A DNA stretch of 64,000 nt from contig NZ_JAERVK010000006.1 of NCBI RefSeq assembly GCF_016745425.1, positions 62,001 through 126,000 of the forward strand. The letters run 5' to 3'. The position numbers and the translations under genes were made by a program. The stretch is from Candidatus Methylomicrobium oryzae (GTDB taxonomy: Bacteria; Pseudomonadota; Gammaproteobacteria; Methylococcales; Methylomonadaceae). Of the stretch, positions 8,824 to 18,173 are shown one piece after another (position 1 is the stretch's first letter; each line of letters begins with the position of its first letter). The notes beneath the pieces were generated by a model that saw only the letters and a program-made list of their open reading frames with translations, was not told where the DNA came from and ran no database searches.

Positions 8824-10707
8824 TTATCGAAGAGACTCCCCATGCAAAACGTTCCGTATCTGCCGAACCGCCGCATCGATCTTTAAATCCAGCAGAATAC
8901 GCCCTAAAGCCGGGCTCGCCTTGCCGGCGTCTCCGTCCGCGCCGATCAGCGAGAAATCAGCACCGCTATGATCTTCTTTGAACCGCCTTCTGACGCCTGT
9001 CGTCTGCACAAACATCAATTCGGACGTATCCCGAATGCCGGCATGGCCGCCGATTTGGAGAGCGGAAAAGCCCTGACTCGCCAGATATCCAACCTGCCCG
9101 TTATTCTGATAATAATCGTTGACTTGGATCACAAGGGCGCCCGAATCCTGCCATAAGCGGTTCAGCCTTTCGGCTACGCGCTGCTGCGCCGCCTGATTGC
9201 CGCCGCTGTCGCCTACGAACGCGATCGTTTTGAATCCGTGCTGCTTCAGGCTTTCCGCGGTTGCCTCCAACACCGCCTCAAACGTCGCATCGGAAACCGA
9301 AAGCGTTCCAGGGAATCGCATATGGCCTTCCGGCGGAGAAATGACACCTTCCGGCACATACGTCACCACCGGCGCAACCAAGGCATGGCCCAGTTTTTCG
9401 GCGATTTTCCCGACCGCATACTTCACGATATAGTTGTGCTTTCCGAGTACCGCATGCGGCCCGTTCTGCTCCGTACCCCCGGTCGGGACGATCGCAATCG
9501 TCGAACCGGCCTTGATCGCATCGCGTACTTCCTGCCAGGTCATATCCTCCAGATAAACACCGGCGGGAATCTCTGCCGTCGAGCTGCCGGCACTTCCCCA
9601 ATAGAGAGCCGGCCCGACCACGCCCAGAAAGACCAGCACCGACAAATAGCGTCTAGGCTGCAGCAGCATGCCCGGACGGAAATTTTGCGCGAGATTAATG
9701 AAGGGCATCAGATACAGGCTCCAGAAGGTGGAGAATTTTTCGTTTTCTTTCGGCCCCAGACCGAACGTCAGCGCTTCCTTTTCTTTCGGCACGTACAAGG
9801 TGCCGAACAAACCGTCCCAAATCGCAAACGTAAACCCCATGTTTTTGTCGAAATGCCGGGGCTCGTCGCTGTGATGAATCTGATGCTGCGCCGGGCTGAT
9901 GAAAATCCGGCTCAACACCGGCCCCCAACTCCACCAGAAGTGGGAATGCCGGAGATTGTAGCCGGCGAAATAGAAAAAAATCAAAACGATATTAACGCCG
10001 GCCACGTTGTAAAAGGGAAAATCGCCGCCATATAAAAACAGCGCGCCGCCCGCCCCAAGCCCCGAAAGAATGCCGACCAGGCTGTAAGTGAAGAGGTTGT
10101 CTACCGGATGCATTCGAAAGACCGTGATCGGCGTCATCACCTCGGCCGAATGGTGAACCTTATGAAACTCCCACAGCCAGGGGATCTTATGCTCTAGGTA
10201 ATGGGCCAGAAACAGTCCGAAATCGGCGATCAGCGCCATAAAAAGGGTCGTCGCCCATCCGATGTTCTCGACATTTCTCAGTTGCCCGCGCAAACCGGGA
10301 AACCACGAGCCGAGATAATTTTCCGCGCTTCGGGAAAGCTCGAAAAACACCGAGGCGAACAATAAACTGACAAAAGCGGTCTGGAACAATCTATCCGCAT
10401 AGAAAAACAGATAGTCGTTCACCGCCGAACGGTGAAAAAGGATGCGTTGTGGAAAAAAGAACTCCAACGTCCTGATCCCGGCTTTTGCGTAGCTTTTCTT
10501 GTGGACAAGGTATAGGAAAAAGGCTATCGTGAACGCGGACCATAAATAAAGCCAGTAGACCCTATCGTTATTGGCGAAAAACAATTCGAAAGGCGCTGCC
10601 AGCTTAACAGCCAGCTCCCATATTGATTCAAATTGGTTCAAGAATGCCTCGCTAATGAAAAGTGAGCTGCCCCGGGTTATCCCGGAGGAGGCTGAGTTGT
10701 GAGTCAT
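8824..10707 (-). CDS. Fusion of sterol-desaturase-type membrane hydroxylase and creatininase-family domain
   Basis: A 627-residue protein with two parts. Residues about 25-350 are a fatty-acid-hydroxylase/sterol-desaturase domain with several membrane segments and the di-iron histidine clusters HYLEH (169-173), HKVHH (182-186), HSH (254-256) and HQIHH (275-279). A membrane segment at about 353-370 leads into a creatininase-family domain (about 380-620). The usual creatininase metal motif TEQHGPH with a later LGTD reads TEQNGPH (412-418) and LGKH (421-424) here, GDSGGN (499-504) stands where NGHGGN is usual, and HAGIRDTSE is at 555-563. From memory, this variant set marks an exported subfamily of unknown reaction. 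The ATG at 10707 lies inside an IS3 remnant; a longer frame to 10851 is only remnant sequence. The natural start may have been lost, with native similarity beginning near residue 21. Confidence 0.8.
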   Translation of the reverse strand: MTHNSASSGITRGSSLFISEAFLNQFESIWELAVKLAAPFELFFANNDRVYWLYLWSAFTIAFFLYLVHKKSYAKAGIRTLEFFFPQRILFHRSAVNDYLFFYADRLFQTAFVSLLFASVFFELSRSAENYLGSWFPGLRGQLRNVENIGWATTLFMALIADFGLFLAHYLEHKIPWLWEFHKVHHSAEVMTPITVFRMHPVDNLFTYSLVGILSGLGAGGALFLYGGDFPFYNVAGVNIVLIFFYFAGYNLRHSHFWWSWGPVLSRIFISPAQHQIHHSDEPRHFDKNMGFTFAIWDGLFGTLYVPKEKEALTFGLGPKENEKFSTFWSLYLMPFINLAQNFRPGMLLQPRRYLSVLVFLGVVGPALYWGSAGSSTAEIPAGVYLEDMTWQEVRDAIKAGSTIAIVPTGGTEQNGPHAVLGKHNYIVKYAVGKIAEKLGHALVAPVVTYVPEGVISPPEGHMRFPGTLSVSDATFEAVLEATAESLKQHGFKTIAFVGDSGGNQAAQQRVAERLNRLWQDSGALVIQVNDYYQNNGQVGYLASQGFSALQIGGHAGIRDTSELMFVQTTGVRRRFKEDHSGADFSLIGADGDAGKASPALGRILLDLKIDAAVRQIRNVLHGESLR

Positions 10708-11126
10708 GCTACCAGAGCGGACTCGAAAATTGCTGATAATGTCTTGTTTCCGCTTCAGCCGGAGTAATATTACCCATCGGTCCCCGCAAACGTCGCCGAT
10801 TAAACCCCGATCCAAGTCAACGCCACCAGCTCCTCGGTTTGACGGTTTCACGGTTTTTCCAGGATCGTCGATGGATCACCTCGGCTTTTACAGCCCATTG
10901 ATGGTTTCGGCCAGGGCATCCTCATTAGAAGTTGCCCGCGCTACCCGCCGCAGCCTCAAACACCGGCTTCTGCCAAACGCTCGCTATAGGGGATCGACAC
11001 ATACTGTGCGCCGCGGTTACCATGGTGAACCAGACCGCCATCCCTTGCTGACCGATGATCATACAAAGCCTGCTGCAAGGCATCCAAGACAAAGTCAGCC
11101 TGCGCGGAAAATACTAACGTAATCAA
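10690..11126 (-). pseudogene. IS3-family transposase (orfB) remnant
   Basis: On the minus strand, broken pieces of an IS3-family integrase core can be read in order: DFVLDALQQALYDHR, GGLVHHGNRGAQYVS, YSERLAEAG, then after frame shifts ALAETINGL, KAEVIHRR, GNITPAEAETRHY and finally DSQLSLLRDNPG. These match the second half of an orfB, with stop codons and frameshifts in between. Its 3' end overlaps the start of the desaturase fusion gene. Confidence 0.8.
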
Positions 11127-11545
11127 TGACTTTAACCGGGAAGTTTTTGGCATTAAAAGGATTTCTCGTTGCAGGCCCTTCGTGTCACCCCCACGTTGGA
11201 TCGACCTATCGAAGGGCGCGGAACTCCTCCAGACGATTCGCTGCGACAAGGGGCCTGAATACATCAGCAGCATATTGAAAACCTGGGCTAAACTAAAGGA
11301 AATTTAGATCGACTGCAACCGACCGGGAAATCCACAACAGAATGCCTATATCAAACGCTATAACCGAACAGGGCTTTACCAATGGCCAGCTCAGTATCTG
11401 TTTGGTTCGATTTCGCAGGTTCAGGATTTTGCCGGCAACTGAATGGACATACACTCATGAACGGCCCAATATGGTCATCGGGGAGCATCCCCCTAAACAA
11501 AAATTAGCCCAGGCCTCCTCACCTCTACTTTTCTGCTCGCTTAAA
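11127..11545 (+). pseudogene. Second IS3-family transposase remnant, opposite strand
   Basis: Reading rightward, fragments of a different IS3-family orfB appear: NDFNREVFGIK, LLQTIRCDKGPEYIS, NRPGNPQQNAYIKRYNRT, LYQWPAQYLFGSI, VQDFA and a decayed version of the usual HERPNMALGGITPKQKL end. Several stops and frameshifts break it. Only the C-terminal half is left, and it begins right where the minus-strand remnant begins, so the two point away from one junction. Confidence 0.78.
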
Positions 11546-12175
11546 AGCGGAGATACCGTACGACCCCAAGGATGAGGCAATACCGTTAAGTTAATGGCAT
11601 CGCGGGATGGGGGAGGTAGAATCGGGTATGGAACACGCGATCGAGGCAATGCAAGAGCGAGTGCCGAGAGCACGAATATATTAAAGTTTGCCATCCCTCG
11701 CGCCTGAGTTCCAGCATTCCTTGCAGGAATGACGCGGTTGTTCTTGGCTAAAATGGATCAATGGATAAGTTTTACGATCAACAACCTTAAAATACAGTTA
11801 CCCGTACTTGATTGAATAAGGGTATCAACGCTAATAAATTGTCTTCAAAATCAGCCTCTAGCCAACATATTTACCAACGGAATTGCTATGATTATACAAT
11901 GAGGCGAAGTTAGGAATTTAATCCTTCTTTCCTTTAGAGGATCTTGTAAAAGATTCAATGTTAATTGGTTTAACACAGATTATTCTTAAATATTGGAAGA
12001 TTTGTGGTTTTAAAATTCGAATTACTAATTATTTTCGTCCTTCTCGGTGGAGAGATGAACCAGATTAAAATCATAAATCGATATAACGTAAGCCTTATCT
12101 TCCAATCTGGAAAAATCTCTCGTGAAATATTAGAAATTTTCCATGAGTAATTAATTATAGTAATAGGAAAATATA
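11546..12175. other. AT-rich intergenic region before the tad locus
   Basis: No gene with family resemblance was found. A short imperfect palindrome (CATTCCTTGCAGGAATG) lies near 11714. The right half (about 11760-12170) is strongly AT-rich and is the likely place for the promoter of the tad operon, but no confident -35/-10 pair could be picked. AGGAAAA shortly before 12176 is the ribosome binding site of the CpaF-like gene. Confidence 0.45.
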
Positions 12176-13579
12176 ATGGAACTAAAAAATAGAATAAAAA
12201 ATTTCGGTAAAAACTTTGCTGTTGAACATGAACCGAAAGAAGTAGCCGTAATTACGGAACCGGTAGCCCCTACCAAAGAAAACACAAATTCTTCTCTCGA
12301 TATAAAAGCTTTATCGCAGGTTGAGATGGAATTTAAAGATGTCGTCTACGAAAAATTACTCGACACTTTAGATCTGACGTTACTTAGCAGCATTCCGGAA
12401 GTCGAGGCTCGCAAACAGATTGTCGATATCATCCATCGACTGATAGATAAAGAATCTTTTCCGTTAAACGCACCAGCAAAGAAACAAATTATTAAAGAAA
12501 TCTGCGACGAAGTTCTAGGTTACGGCCCGTTAGAACCATTGCTTCATGAGCCGACGGTTTCCGATATCCTCGTTAACGGGAGCCAAAAAGTGTACGTGGA
12601 ACGATTTGGACGCCTGGAATTATCGCCAGTCCGGTTTAAAGATAACAATCATTTGATGAAAATCATCGATCGCATCGTTTCTCGGGTTGGCCGAAGAATC
12701 GATGAGTCTTCTCCCATGGTCGACGCCCGTCTGCCCGACGGTTCGCGGGTGAATGCCATCATCCCGCCTTTGGCGCTGGATGGCCCTTCTCTATCGATCA
12801 GACGTTTCTCGGCTGACAAAATGAAACTCGATGATTTAGTCGAGAGAGGCGCATTGACAGTTTATATGGCAGAATTCCTAAAAGCCGCCGCCAAATCAAA
12901 ATTAAACATTTTGATTTCCGGCGGTACGGGTTCGGGTAAAACGACGATGCTGAACGCGATATCGAATTATATTCCCGCAAGAGAGCGAGTTATCACGCTG
13001 GAAGATTCAGCCGAACTGCAGCTTCAAATTCCCCACGTGCTCCGCCTGGAAACCCGCCCCCCTAATACGGAAGGCCGGGGTGAAGTGTCGTTGCGCGACC
13101 TGGTGCGTAACAGCCTGCGTATGCGCCCGGACCGCATCGTCATTGGCGAAGTCAGAAGCGGAGAAGCTTTTGACATGCTGCAGGCCATGAATACCGGTCA
13201 TGAAGGGTCATTAACGACCGTGCATGCAAACAACTCTCGGGATGCTCTAGCGAGACTGGAAAACATGGTTTCCATGGCCGGGCTAGAACTACCGATGGTG
13301 GCAGTACGCAAACAGATTTCTTCGGCGATAAACATCATCATTCAGTTGAACCGCCTGGAGGATGGTAGCCGTCGTGTGCTCAGTATTCAGGAAGTGGACG
13401 GAATGGAAGGTGATATTATTACTCTGGCGGAAATATTCCGCTTCAACCGGCAAGGAGTCAATGACGACGGCAGTGTCAGAGGCAATCATTCATCAACGGG
13501 CATTGTACCCAAATGCCTGGATCGTATTAATAAGATGGGCAGTAATCTGAATCTTTCCTGCTTTACCAATAATCTTTAA
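12176..13579 (+). CDS. cpaF: Tad pilus assembly ATPase, CpaF/TadA family
   Basis: A 467-residue secretion ATPase that should power Flp pilus assembly from the inner face of the membrane. After a variable N-terminus (1-45) come the N-terminal domain with [13 protein letters not shown] (about 111-123), the segment [17 protein letters not shown], Walker A GGTGSGKT at 249-256, an Asp-box/Walker B region around [20 protein letters not shown], and the histidine box [12 protein letters not shown]. Length and motif order are those of CpaF. It leads a run of tad genes, followed 19 bp later by the TadB gene. An AGGAAAA ribosome binding site precedes the ATG. Codons are more AT-rich than in the efflux genes upstream. 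Confidence 0.96.
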   Translation: MELKNRIKNFGKNFAVEHEPKEVAVITEPVAPTKENTNSSLDIKALSQVEMEFKDVVYEKLLDTLDLTLLSSIPEVEARKQIVDIIHRLIDKESFPLNAPAKKQIIKEICDEVLGYGPLEPLLHEPTVSDILVNGSQKVYVERFGRLELSPVRFKDNNHLMKIIDRIVSRVGRRIDESSPMVDARLPDGSRVNAIIPPLALDGPSLSIRRFSADKMKLDDLVERGALTVYMAEFLKAAAKSKLNILISGGTGSGKTTMLNAISNYIPARERVITLEDSAELQLQIPHVLRLETRPPNTEGRGEVSLRDLVRNSLRMRPDRIVIGEVRSGEAFDMLQAMNTGHEGSLTTVHANNSRDALARLENMVSMAGLELPMVAVRKQISSAINIIIQLNRLEDGSRRVLSIQEVDGMEGDIITLAEIFRFNRQGVNDDGSVRGNHSSTGIVPKCLDRINKMGSNLNLSCFTNNL

Positions 13580-13598
13580 ATAACGGGATACGCTTGCT

Positions 13599-14573
13599 AT
13601 GAATGAGACTGTTTTATTACTGTTTCTCGGGTCTGTATTTCTTACAGTATTCCTGCTTTCCCAGGTGTTAATCTTGCCGACTTTCGGCACTGATGGCGCA
13701 AATCGAAAAAAACTCAAGACGCGCTTCGATAAACTACTGTCAACGAAAGACAGTACCTACCATCAATTAATCAAGAAAAAATACCTTGATCAATTGTCTC
13801 CTCTAGCTCGATGGATTGAAAGTCTTGCGCCAATGATGGACTTAAAAGCCTTATTGGAAAGTGCCGGACGAGATACTCCAGCCTATCGTTTCGTCTTAAT
13901 AAATAGTGTTATAAGCTTTGTTATGGCTTTTGCGGTATTACACTATACCCACGATATAGGATTTGCCGTCGCCGCGCTACCCATCGCATTTTATTTGCCG
14001 TTTTTATGGCTAAAGAAAAAAAGAAATAAAAACCTGGAAATATTCGAAGAACAATTGCCTGAAGCGTTGGAGATGATGGCTCGATCGCTAAGGACAGGCT
14101 ATCCGTTTATCGAATGCTTAAAAATTGTTGCTGAAGAAATGCCTTATCCCATCGGCAAAGAGTTCGGTCTAGTATTCGACGAGGTCAATTACGGGAGAGA
14201 CCTGGAGGTCGCTTTCGCTTTGATGATGGAGCGAATGCCCTGCCTTAGCCTGAGTGCGATGGCCACGTCCGTGCTGATCCAAAAGGAAACCGGCGGCAAC
14301 ATGGCGGAAATCTTATTGAAGATCAGCCAGGTCATGCGCAGCCGTGTTAAACTGAAACGGCGGGTCAAAACGCTTTCGGCGGAGGGGATTTTCGCCGCCT
14401 GGGTACTCTGTCTGACGCCATTTTTTATGTTTGCGATGTTGACCCTGATCAATCCGGATCACTTCAAGGCATTATATGAGCATCCGAACGGGATGATGCT
14501 GTTCTATGTCATTGCCTTCCTGGAAGTGCTCGCCATTTTCTGGATGCGCAAAATCGTTAATATCGACGCTTAA
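13599..14573 (+). CDS. tadB: Tad pilus inner-membrane platform protein TadB
   Basis: A 324-residue type II secretion F-domain protein. One membrane segment lies at the N-terminus (about 5-27), a pair near 100-135, then the cytoplasmic F domain (about 150-260, with EQLPEALEMMARSLRTGYPF and QKETGGNMAEIL), and two more membrane segments at the C-terminus. TadB pairs with TadC to form the inner-membrane platform that the CpaF ATPase drives. The gene lies between the CpaF-like and TadC genes, with a 9-bp gap to TadC. Confidence 0.93.
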   Translation: MNETVLLLFLGSVFLTVFLLSQVLILPTFGTDGANRKKLKTRFDKLLSTKDSTYHQLIKKKYLDQLSPLARWIESLAPMMDLKALLESAGRDTPAYRFVLINSVISFVMAFAVLHYTHDIGFAVAALPIAFYLPFLWLKKKRNKNLEIFEEQLPEALEMMARSLRTGYPFIECLKIVAEEMPYPIGKEFGLVFDEVNYGRDLEVAFALMMERMPCLSLSAMATSVLIQKETGGNMAEILLKISQVMRSRVKLKRRVKTLSAEGIFAAWVLCLTPFFMFAMLTLINPDHFKALYEHPNGMMLFYVIAFLEVLAIFWMRKIVNIDA

Positions 14574-14582
14574 GGTGACACT

Positions 14583-15542
14583 ATGGAGACATTGACTCAG
14601 CTTTTTTTGAGCTATGTGACCGACCGGCAGACCGCCGAGCATTTCGCGCTGTTTTTTATTGCGGGTGCCGTTTTTTTCGTCGTTTTCGGACTTTTGTTGC
14701 TGGCCAACAGCTACTTCGATCCGGTGCGCTCGCGCTTTCTAAAGGACAGCAACGCCAATTTTACGACGACCGCAGACCGCGACAACACCATCAACGTGTA
14801 TTTGAAATACCAGCGTATTTTGCTGCCGTCCGACGAGCAATTAATTGGTCGTACCATTCAGCGTCTTCACCACGCCGGTTTTCATTTCCGGAAAAACCTA
14901 TACCAATACTACGCCTTGCGGTTTGTGTTAATGATCGCCTTGCCTGTCGCTGTGCTGGTGATTCTAACGATGATCCCGAAAGTGCCGCTCAATTATTTCT
15001 TACAGGCCGCTGGCTTGGCTTTTGTTGTAGGGTTCGTCGGCCCCAGCTTAGTTCTGGACAGGATGGTCAAAAACCGGCAAAAAACCATCCAACGGGCATT
15101 CCCCGATGCGCTGGATTTATTGGTGGTTTGTTCGGAGGCGGGTTTGAGTCTCGATGCGGCGCTGCAAAAGGTGACGTCCGAAATCAGCTTCAGCCAGCCG
15201 GTGCTGGCACAGGAACTGTCGCTGGTCATCGCCGAAGTCCGCGCCGGCGTGGATCGCAAGAAAGCCTTTAATGGTCTGGCTGAACGTACCGGCGTCGATG
15301 ACATTCGCGGCCTGATGTCGGCCATCAATCAATCGATGCGTTTCGGCTCCAGCATCGCAGAAACGTTAAGAGTGTATTCGGAGGATTTCCGCGATAAACG
15401 GATGCAGGCCGCCGAGGAAAAGGCGGCAAAAATCGGGGCCAAGCTGATTTTTCCGATTGCTGTCTGCTTGTTGCCGTGCTTCATCCTGATCGTTCTCGTC
15501 CCATTTGCCTTAAGTTTGACCAAGGTTTTTAAAAATATGTAG
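14583..15542 (+). CDS. tadC: Tad pilus inner-membrane platform protein TadC
   Basis: A 319-residue paralogue of TadB with the same design: an N-terminal membrane segment (about 20-42), a central pair (about 115-155), the F domain (about 170-275, with RAFPDALDLLVVCSEAGLSLDAAL, typical of TadC) and a C-terminal membrane segment ending in LVPFALSLTKVF. It should make the platform with TadB. It follows TadB directly, and a TadD-type lipoprotein gene comes 52 bp downstream. Confidence 0.93.
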   Translation: METLTQLFLSYVTDRQTAEHFALFFIAGAVFFVVFGLLLLANSYFDPVRSRFLKDSNANFTTTADRDNTINVYLKYQRILLPSDEQLIGRTIQRLHHAGFHFRKNLYQYYALRFVLMIALPVAVLVILTMIPKVPLNYFLQAAGLAFVVGFVGPSLVLDRMVKNRQKTIQRAFPDALDLLVVCSEAGLSLDAALQKVTSEISFSQPVLAQELSLVIAEVRAGVDRKKAFNGLAERTGVDDIRGLMSAINQSMRFGSSIAETLRVYSEDFRDKRMQAAEEKAAKIGAKLIFPIAVCLLPCFILIVLVPFALSLTKVFKNM

Positions 15543-15594
15543 ATTTTTTAACGCTGCCGATCGCAAACGTAAGGTAATAAATAGAGGAATTCCC

Positions 15595-16536
15595 ATGAAA
15601 AGAACAGATACTTCGTCGAGACTGAATTGTCTTGTTATCACTGCTGCCCTGCTGACGAGCGGCTGCCAAAGTCTTAATGAAAACCTAAAAGAAAAACTGG
15701 AATTCGATGAGGCCTCGAATGACGCCAAGTCTGTAATCAATCAAAACAAACTGCTGCCCGTAGCAAATGCCGACGAAGCACTCGACAAAGCCAGAAAGGC
15801 CTGGCAGGAGGGCAAGGTCGACCTTGCGCAGACTTACTACGTGAAGGCGTATAACTTCGCACCCCAAAATATAAAAATTCTGGAGGAAATGGCGGATATC
15901 TATCGTCGCCTAAATAAACTTGACCTGGTCGAAGTCTGTTACCGTTTGATTCTGGAACAGAAAAAGACAAACCTGCTTATCCGCGAACGCTACGGCCTAT
16001 TACTGATCCAGCTCAATAAACTGGCTGACGCCGAACAATCGCTGCAACAAGTCATTGCTGCGGACAACCAGAGCTGGAAATCCTATAACGGTCTCGGCAT
16101 TATTGCCGACATCGGGGGCAAGCATGCTGAAGCCGGAAAATTTTTCGAACAAGCATATGCATTGCAACCGAATAATCCGGAATTATTGAATAACTATGGC
16201 TTTTCCCTGTATATGCAGGGAAAGCTGCTGGAAGCGCGCGAATTGTTTCTCAGGGCGCTAAAAATCCAGCCCGATTTCAAAAAAGCCCTCTACAATTTTG
16301 CGCTTGTGGAAGCGCGCCACGCTCGCTACCCAGAAGCGCTGGCCTCATTCTCGAAAGTGTTGAGCCCGCCGGAAGCCAACAATGATACCGGTTATATCGC
16401 GATGAAAAACGGCGATCTCGAGGAAGCAGAGTTTTATCTGAACCAGGCGCAAATATTATCCTCCCATTTTTATCCCAAAGCGCATGACAATCTGGATGAA
16501 TTGAACACAAAAAAACAAAATATGCAGCTAGATTAA
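15595..16536 (+). CDS. tadD: Tad-associated TPR lipoprotein, TadD-like
   Basis: A 313-residue lipoprotein with lipobox LTSGC (lipidated Cys 24) and a chain of tetratricopeptide repeats from about residue 60 to 260 (for example WKSYNGLGIIADIGGKHAEA, then NNPELLNNYGFSLYMQGKLL). TadD proteins are thought to act as pilotins or scaffolds for secretin or pilus assembly in the periplasm. Position directly after tadC supports the call. GAGG before the ATG at 15595 can serve as ribosome binding site. Confidence 0.88.
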   Translation: MKRTDTSSRLNCLVITAALLTSGCQSLNENLKEKLEFDEASNDAKSVINQNKLLPVANADEALDKARKAWQEGKVDLAQTYYVKAYNFAPQNIKILEEMADIYRRLNKLDLVEVCYRLILEQKKTNLLIRERYGLLLIQLNKLADAEQSLQQVIAADNQSWKSYNGLGIIADIGGKHAEAGKFFEQAYALQPNNPELLNNYGFSLYMQGKLLEARELFLRALKIQPDFKKALYNFALVEARHARYPEALASFSKVLSPPEANNDTGYIAMKNGDLEEAEFYLNQAQILSSHFYPKAHDNLDELNTKKQNMQLD

Positions 16537-16578
16537 CGAACAGAAAAAGGATCTTTTTCACAAAATCAATACGAGCTG

Positions 16579-17700
16579 ATGGAAATGGAAAATTTTTTTA
16601 ATGGCGCCAAAACTGCCCAATCCATGGTGGCTCTGATCCGAAAACCGGAATTACCTGCCTTTTCGCCCGCCGAAAGACTGCTGTTTCAGATGGTCATCAC
16701 CTATGCCTTGCTGTGTTGCGTAGCGGCTTATCACAACGGCATACTCAACCGGATCGATTTTTTCATATATGCCTCCAGCGCCGCCGAAACGCTTTTAGCA
16801 ATCGCACAAGTATTCATCATGTACGGCTGTTTCAAAGTCCTCTGGTGGAAAGCGACGCTTCGGCCCAGGCCGCTTTTTCGCGACTGGTGGCCTATGCTGT
16901 TTAAAAATCTCCAGATAAAAGATCGGTTTGTCAAGGCGGTGCCGCTGTTCATTTCGCTGTTTATCTTTTTATCGTTGTTCACCAATATGAAAGGATTAAT
17001 TTCTTACTACGGCACCTATTCATGGGATCCTATTTGGGCCGAAACAGACCGCAAGCTGCATTTCGGCGTCGATCCCTGGCGCTTGCTGCAACCGTTACTG
17101 GGTTTTCCATACATCACCAAAGCAATCAATATTCTGTACAATTTCTGGCTGCCGATGCTGATTTTTTTTCTCTATTGGCAGTTGGTCAGCCACAGAGATC
17201 CCGGCTTACGGATGCAGTTTTTCTTTACCTTCTTTATTGTGTGGGGCGTTAACGGCACCTTGGTGGCCATTTTATTTGCCTCCGGAGGGCCATGCTATTT
17301 TGAAATGCTGACAGGGAGCCATTATTTCGCCGAGCAAATGAATTACCTGCACGAAGTGAACAGACAATACGGGCTTTGGTCGGTGACGACACAGGAAATG
17401 CTCAGAGATATGTATCAAAAAAATAAGATCATGATCGGCGTCGGTATCTCGGCCATGCCAAGCATGCACGTCGCTACAGCGTTTTTGTTTTATCTGTTAA
17501 CGGCCAGGCTGAACAAGAAAGTAGGCCGAGTTTTTGGGCTGTATTGCCTTTTCATTTTGCTCGGTTCAGTCCATTTGGGCTGGCATTACGCCGTCGACGG
17601 CTATGTTTCCATTATCTCGACCGGGCTGTACTGGAAGCTCGCGGGTATCATTGCAAAAAAGTCAATAAACCGATCAGGCATATGCCTGACTGAACGTTGA
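16579..17700 (+). CDS. PAP2-superfamily membrane enzyme (inositol-phosphorylceramide-synthase-like) inside the tad locus
   Basis: A 373-residue protein with about six membrane segments and the lipid-phosphatase/phosphotransferase signature in its C-terminal half: SAMPSMHVATAFLFYLL (about 292-308) and GSVHLGWHYAVDG (about 330-342), which supply the catalytic histidines and aspartate. The long first half and the wording of these motifs fit the PAP2_3 / IPC-synthase-like branch rather than small undecaprenyl-phosphate phosphatases. It should act on a lipid or lipid-linked phosphate at the outer face of the inner membrane. It sits between the TadD-like gene and the Flp pilin gene on the same strand, an unusual partner for a pilus locus. 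Its role there is unknown. Confidence 0.82.
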   Translation: MEMENFFNGAKTAQSMVALIRKPELPAFSPAERLLFQMVITYALLCCVAAYHNGILNRIDFFIYASSAAETLLAIAQVFIMYGCFKVLWWKATLRPRPLFRDWWPMLFKNLQIKDRFVKAVPLFISLFIFLSLFTNMKGLISYYGTYSWDPIWAETDRKLHFGVDPWRLLQPLLGFPYITKAINILYNFWLPMLIFFLYWQLVSHRDPGLRMQFFFTFFIVWGVNGTLVAILFASGGPCYFEMLTGSHYFAEQMNYLHEVNRQYGLWSVTTQEMLRDMYQKNKIMIGVGISAMPSMHVATAFLFYLLTARLNKKVGRVFGLYCLFILLGSVHLGWHYAVDGYVSIISTGLYWKLAGIIAKKSINRSGICLTER

Positions 17701-18173
17701 AATAAAAAATTGCGGGACCGGGCGTCGCGACTTTCACGACTCATACCCCAACGTTAGCGCTCCCGCCTCCCTTGAAATTACTAGCACGAGGTAGTACCAA
17801 AACAGGATGCTCAACGGGCTGGTTTCGTGAAATAATTTTATTATGCGCTATATTTATTTTATAACGCATAAAAAAGGTTATCCCGCATTTAATGATGCTG
17901 GAAATCAGTCTTTAAAATAGCTTAAAGATATCTCTGAAAACCTTAAAACTTGCTTGACAGATCATAAATTTCGTCGAGAATATAGATTACAGGACCTAAA
18001 AGGGGTGAGAAAATGTTTAACATCAGCAATCACTTTCCGTCGAATGTTGAGATGTTGGATTTACATTTTGTTTAGAGCCTGTATTGACAACAACACTCAA
18101 GGTATTTGATTGAAGTCAATAAATTAGCAAGAACCCATCCAATTTTCTCAATTATCTTATCAGGAGACTCATA
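17701..18173. other. Long leader region upstream of the Flp pilin gene
   Basis: A 473-bp gap with no gene. The left part (17710-17850) is GC-richer than the AT-rich right part. No known riboswitch could be matched. The right part probably carries the pilin promoter and a 5' leader of about 180 bases. CAGGAG at 18161-18166 is the ribosome binding site of the pilin gene. Confidence 0.5.
17954..17983 (+). promoter_or_regulatory. Candidate sigma-70 promoter for the Flp pilin gene
   Basis: TTGACA at 17954-17959 is followed after 17-18 bases by AGAATA/GAATAT at 17977-17983. The -35 box is perfect and the -10 box is weak. It lies about 190 bases before the pilin start, so the pilin mRNA would have a long leader. 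A separate strong promoter is expected for the major pilin. Confidence 0.4.

Noticed and set aside
17710-17850. Cyclic-di-GMP or other riboswitch before the pilin gene
   Set aside because: The conserved core of GEMM riboswitches could not be matched and no other known class fits; only an unnamed leader is reported.
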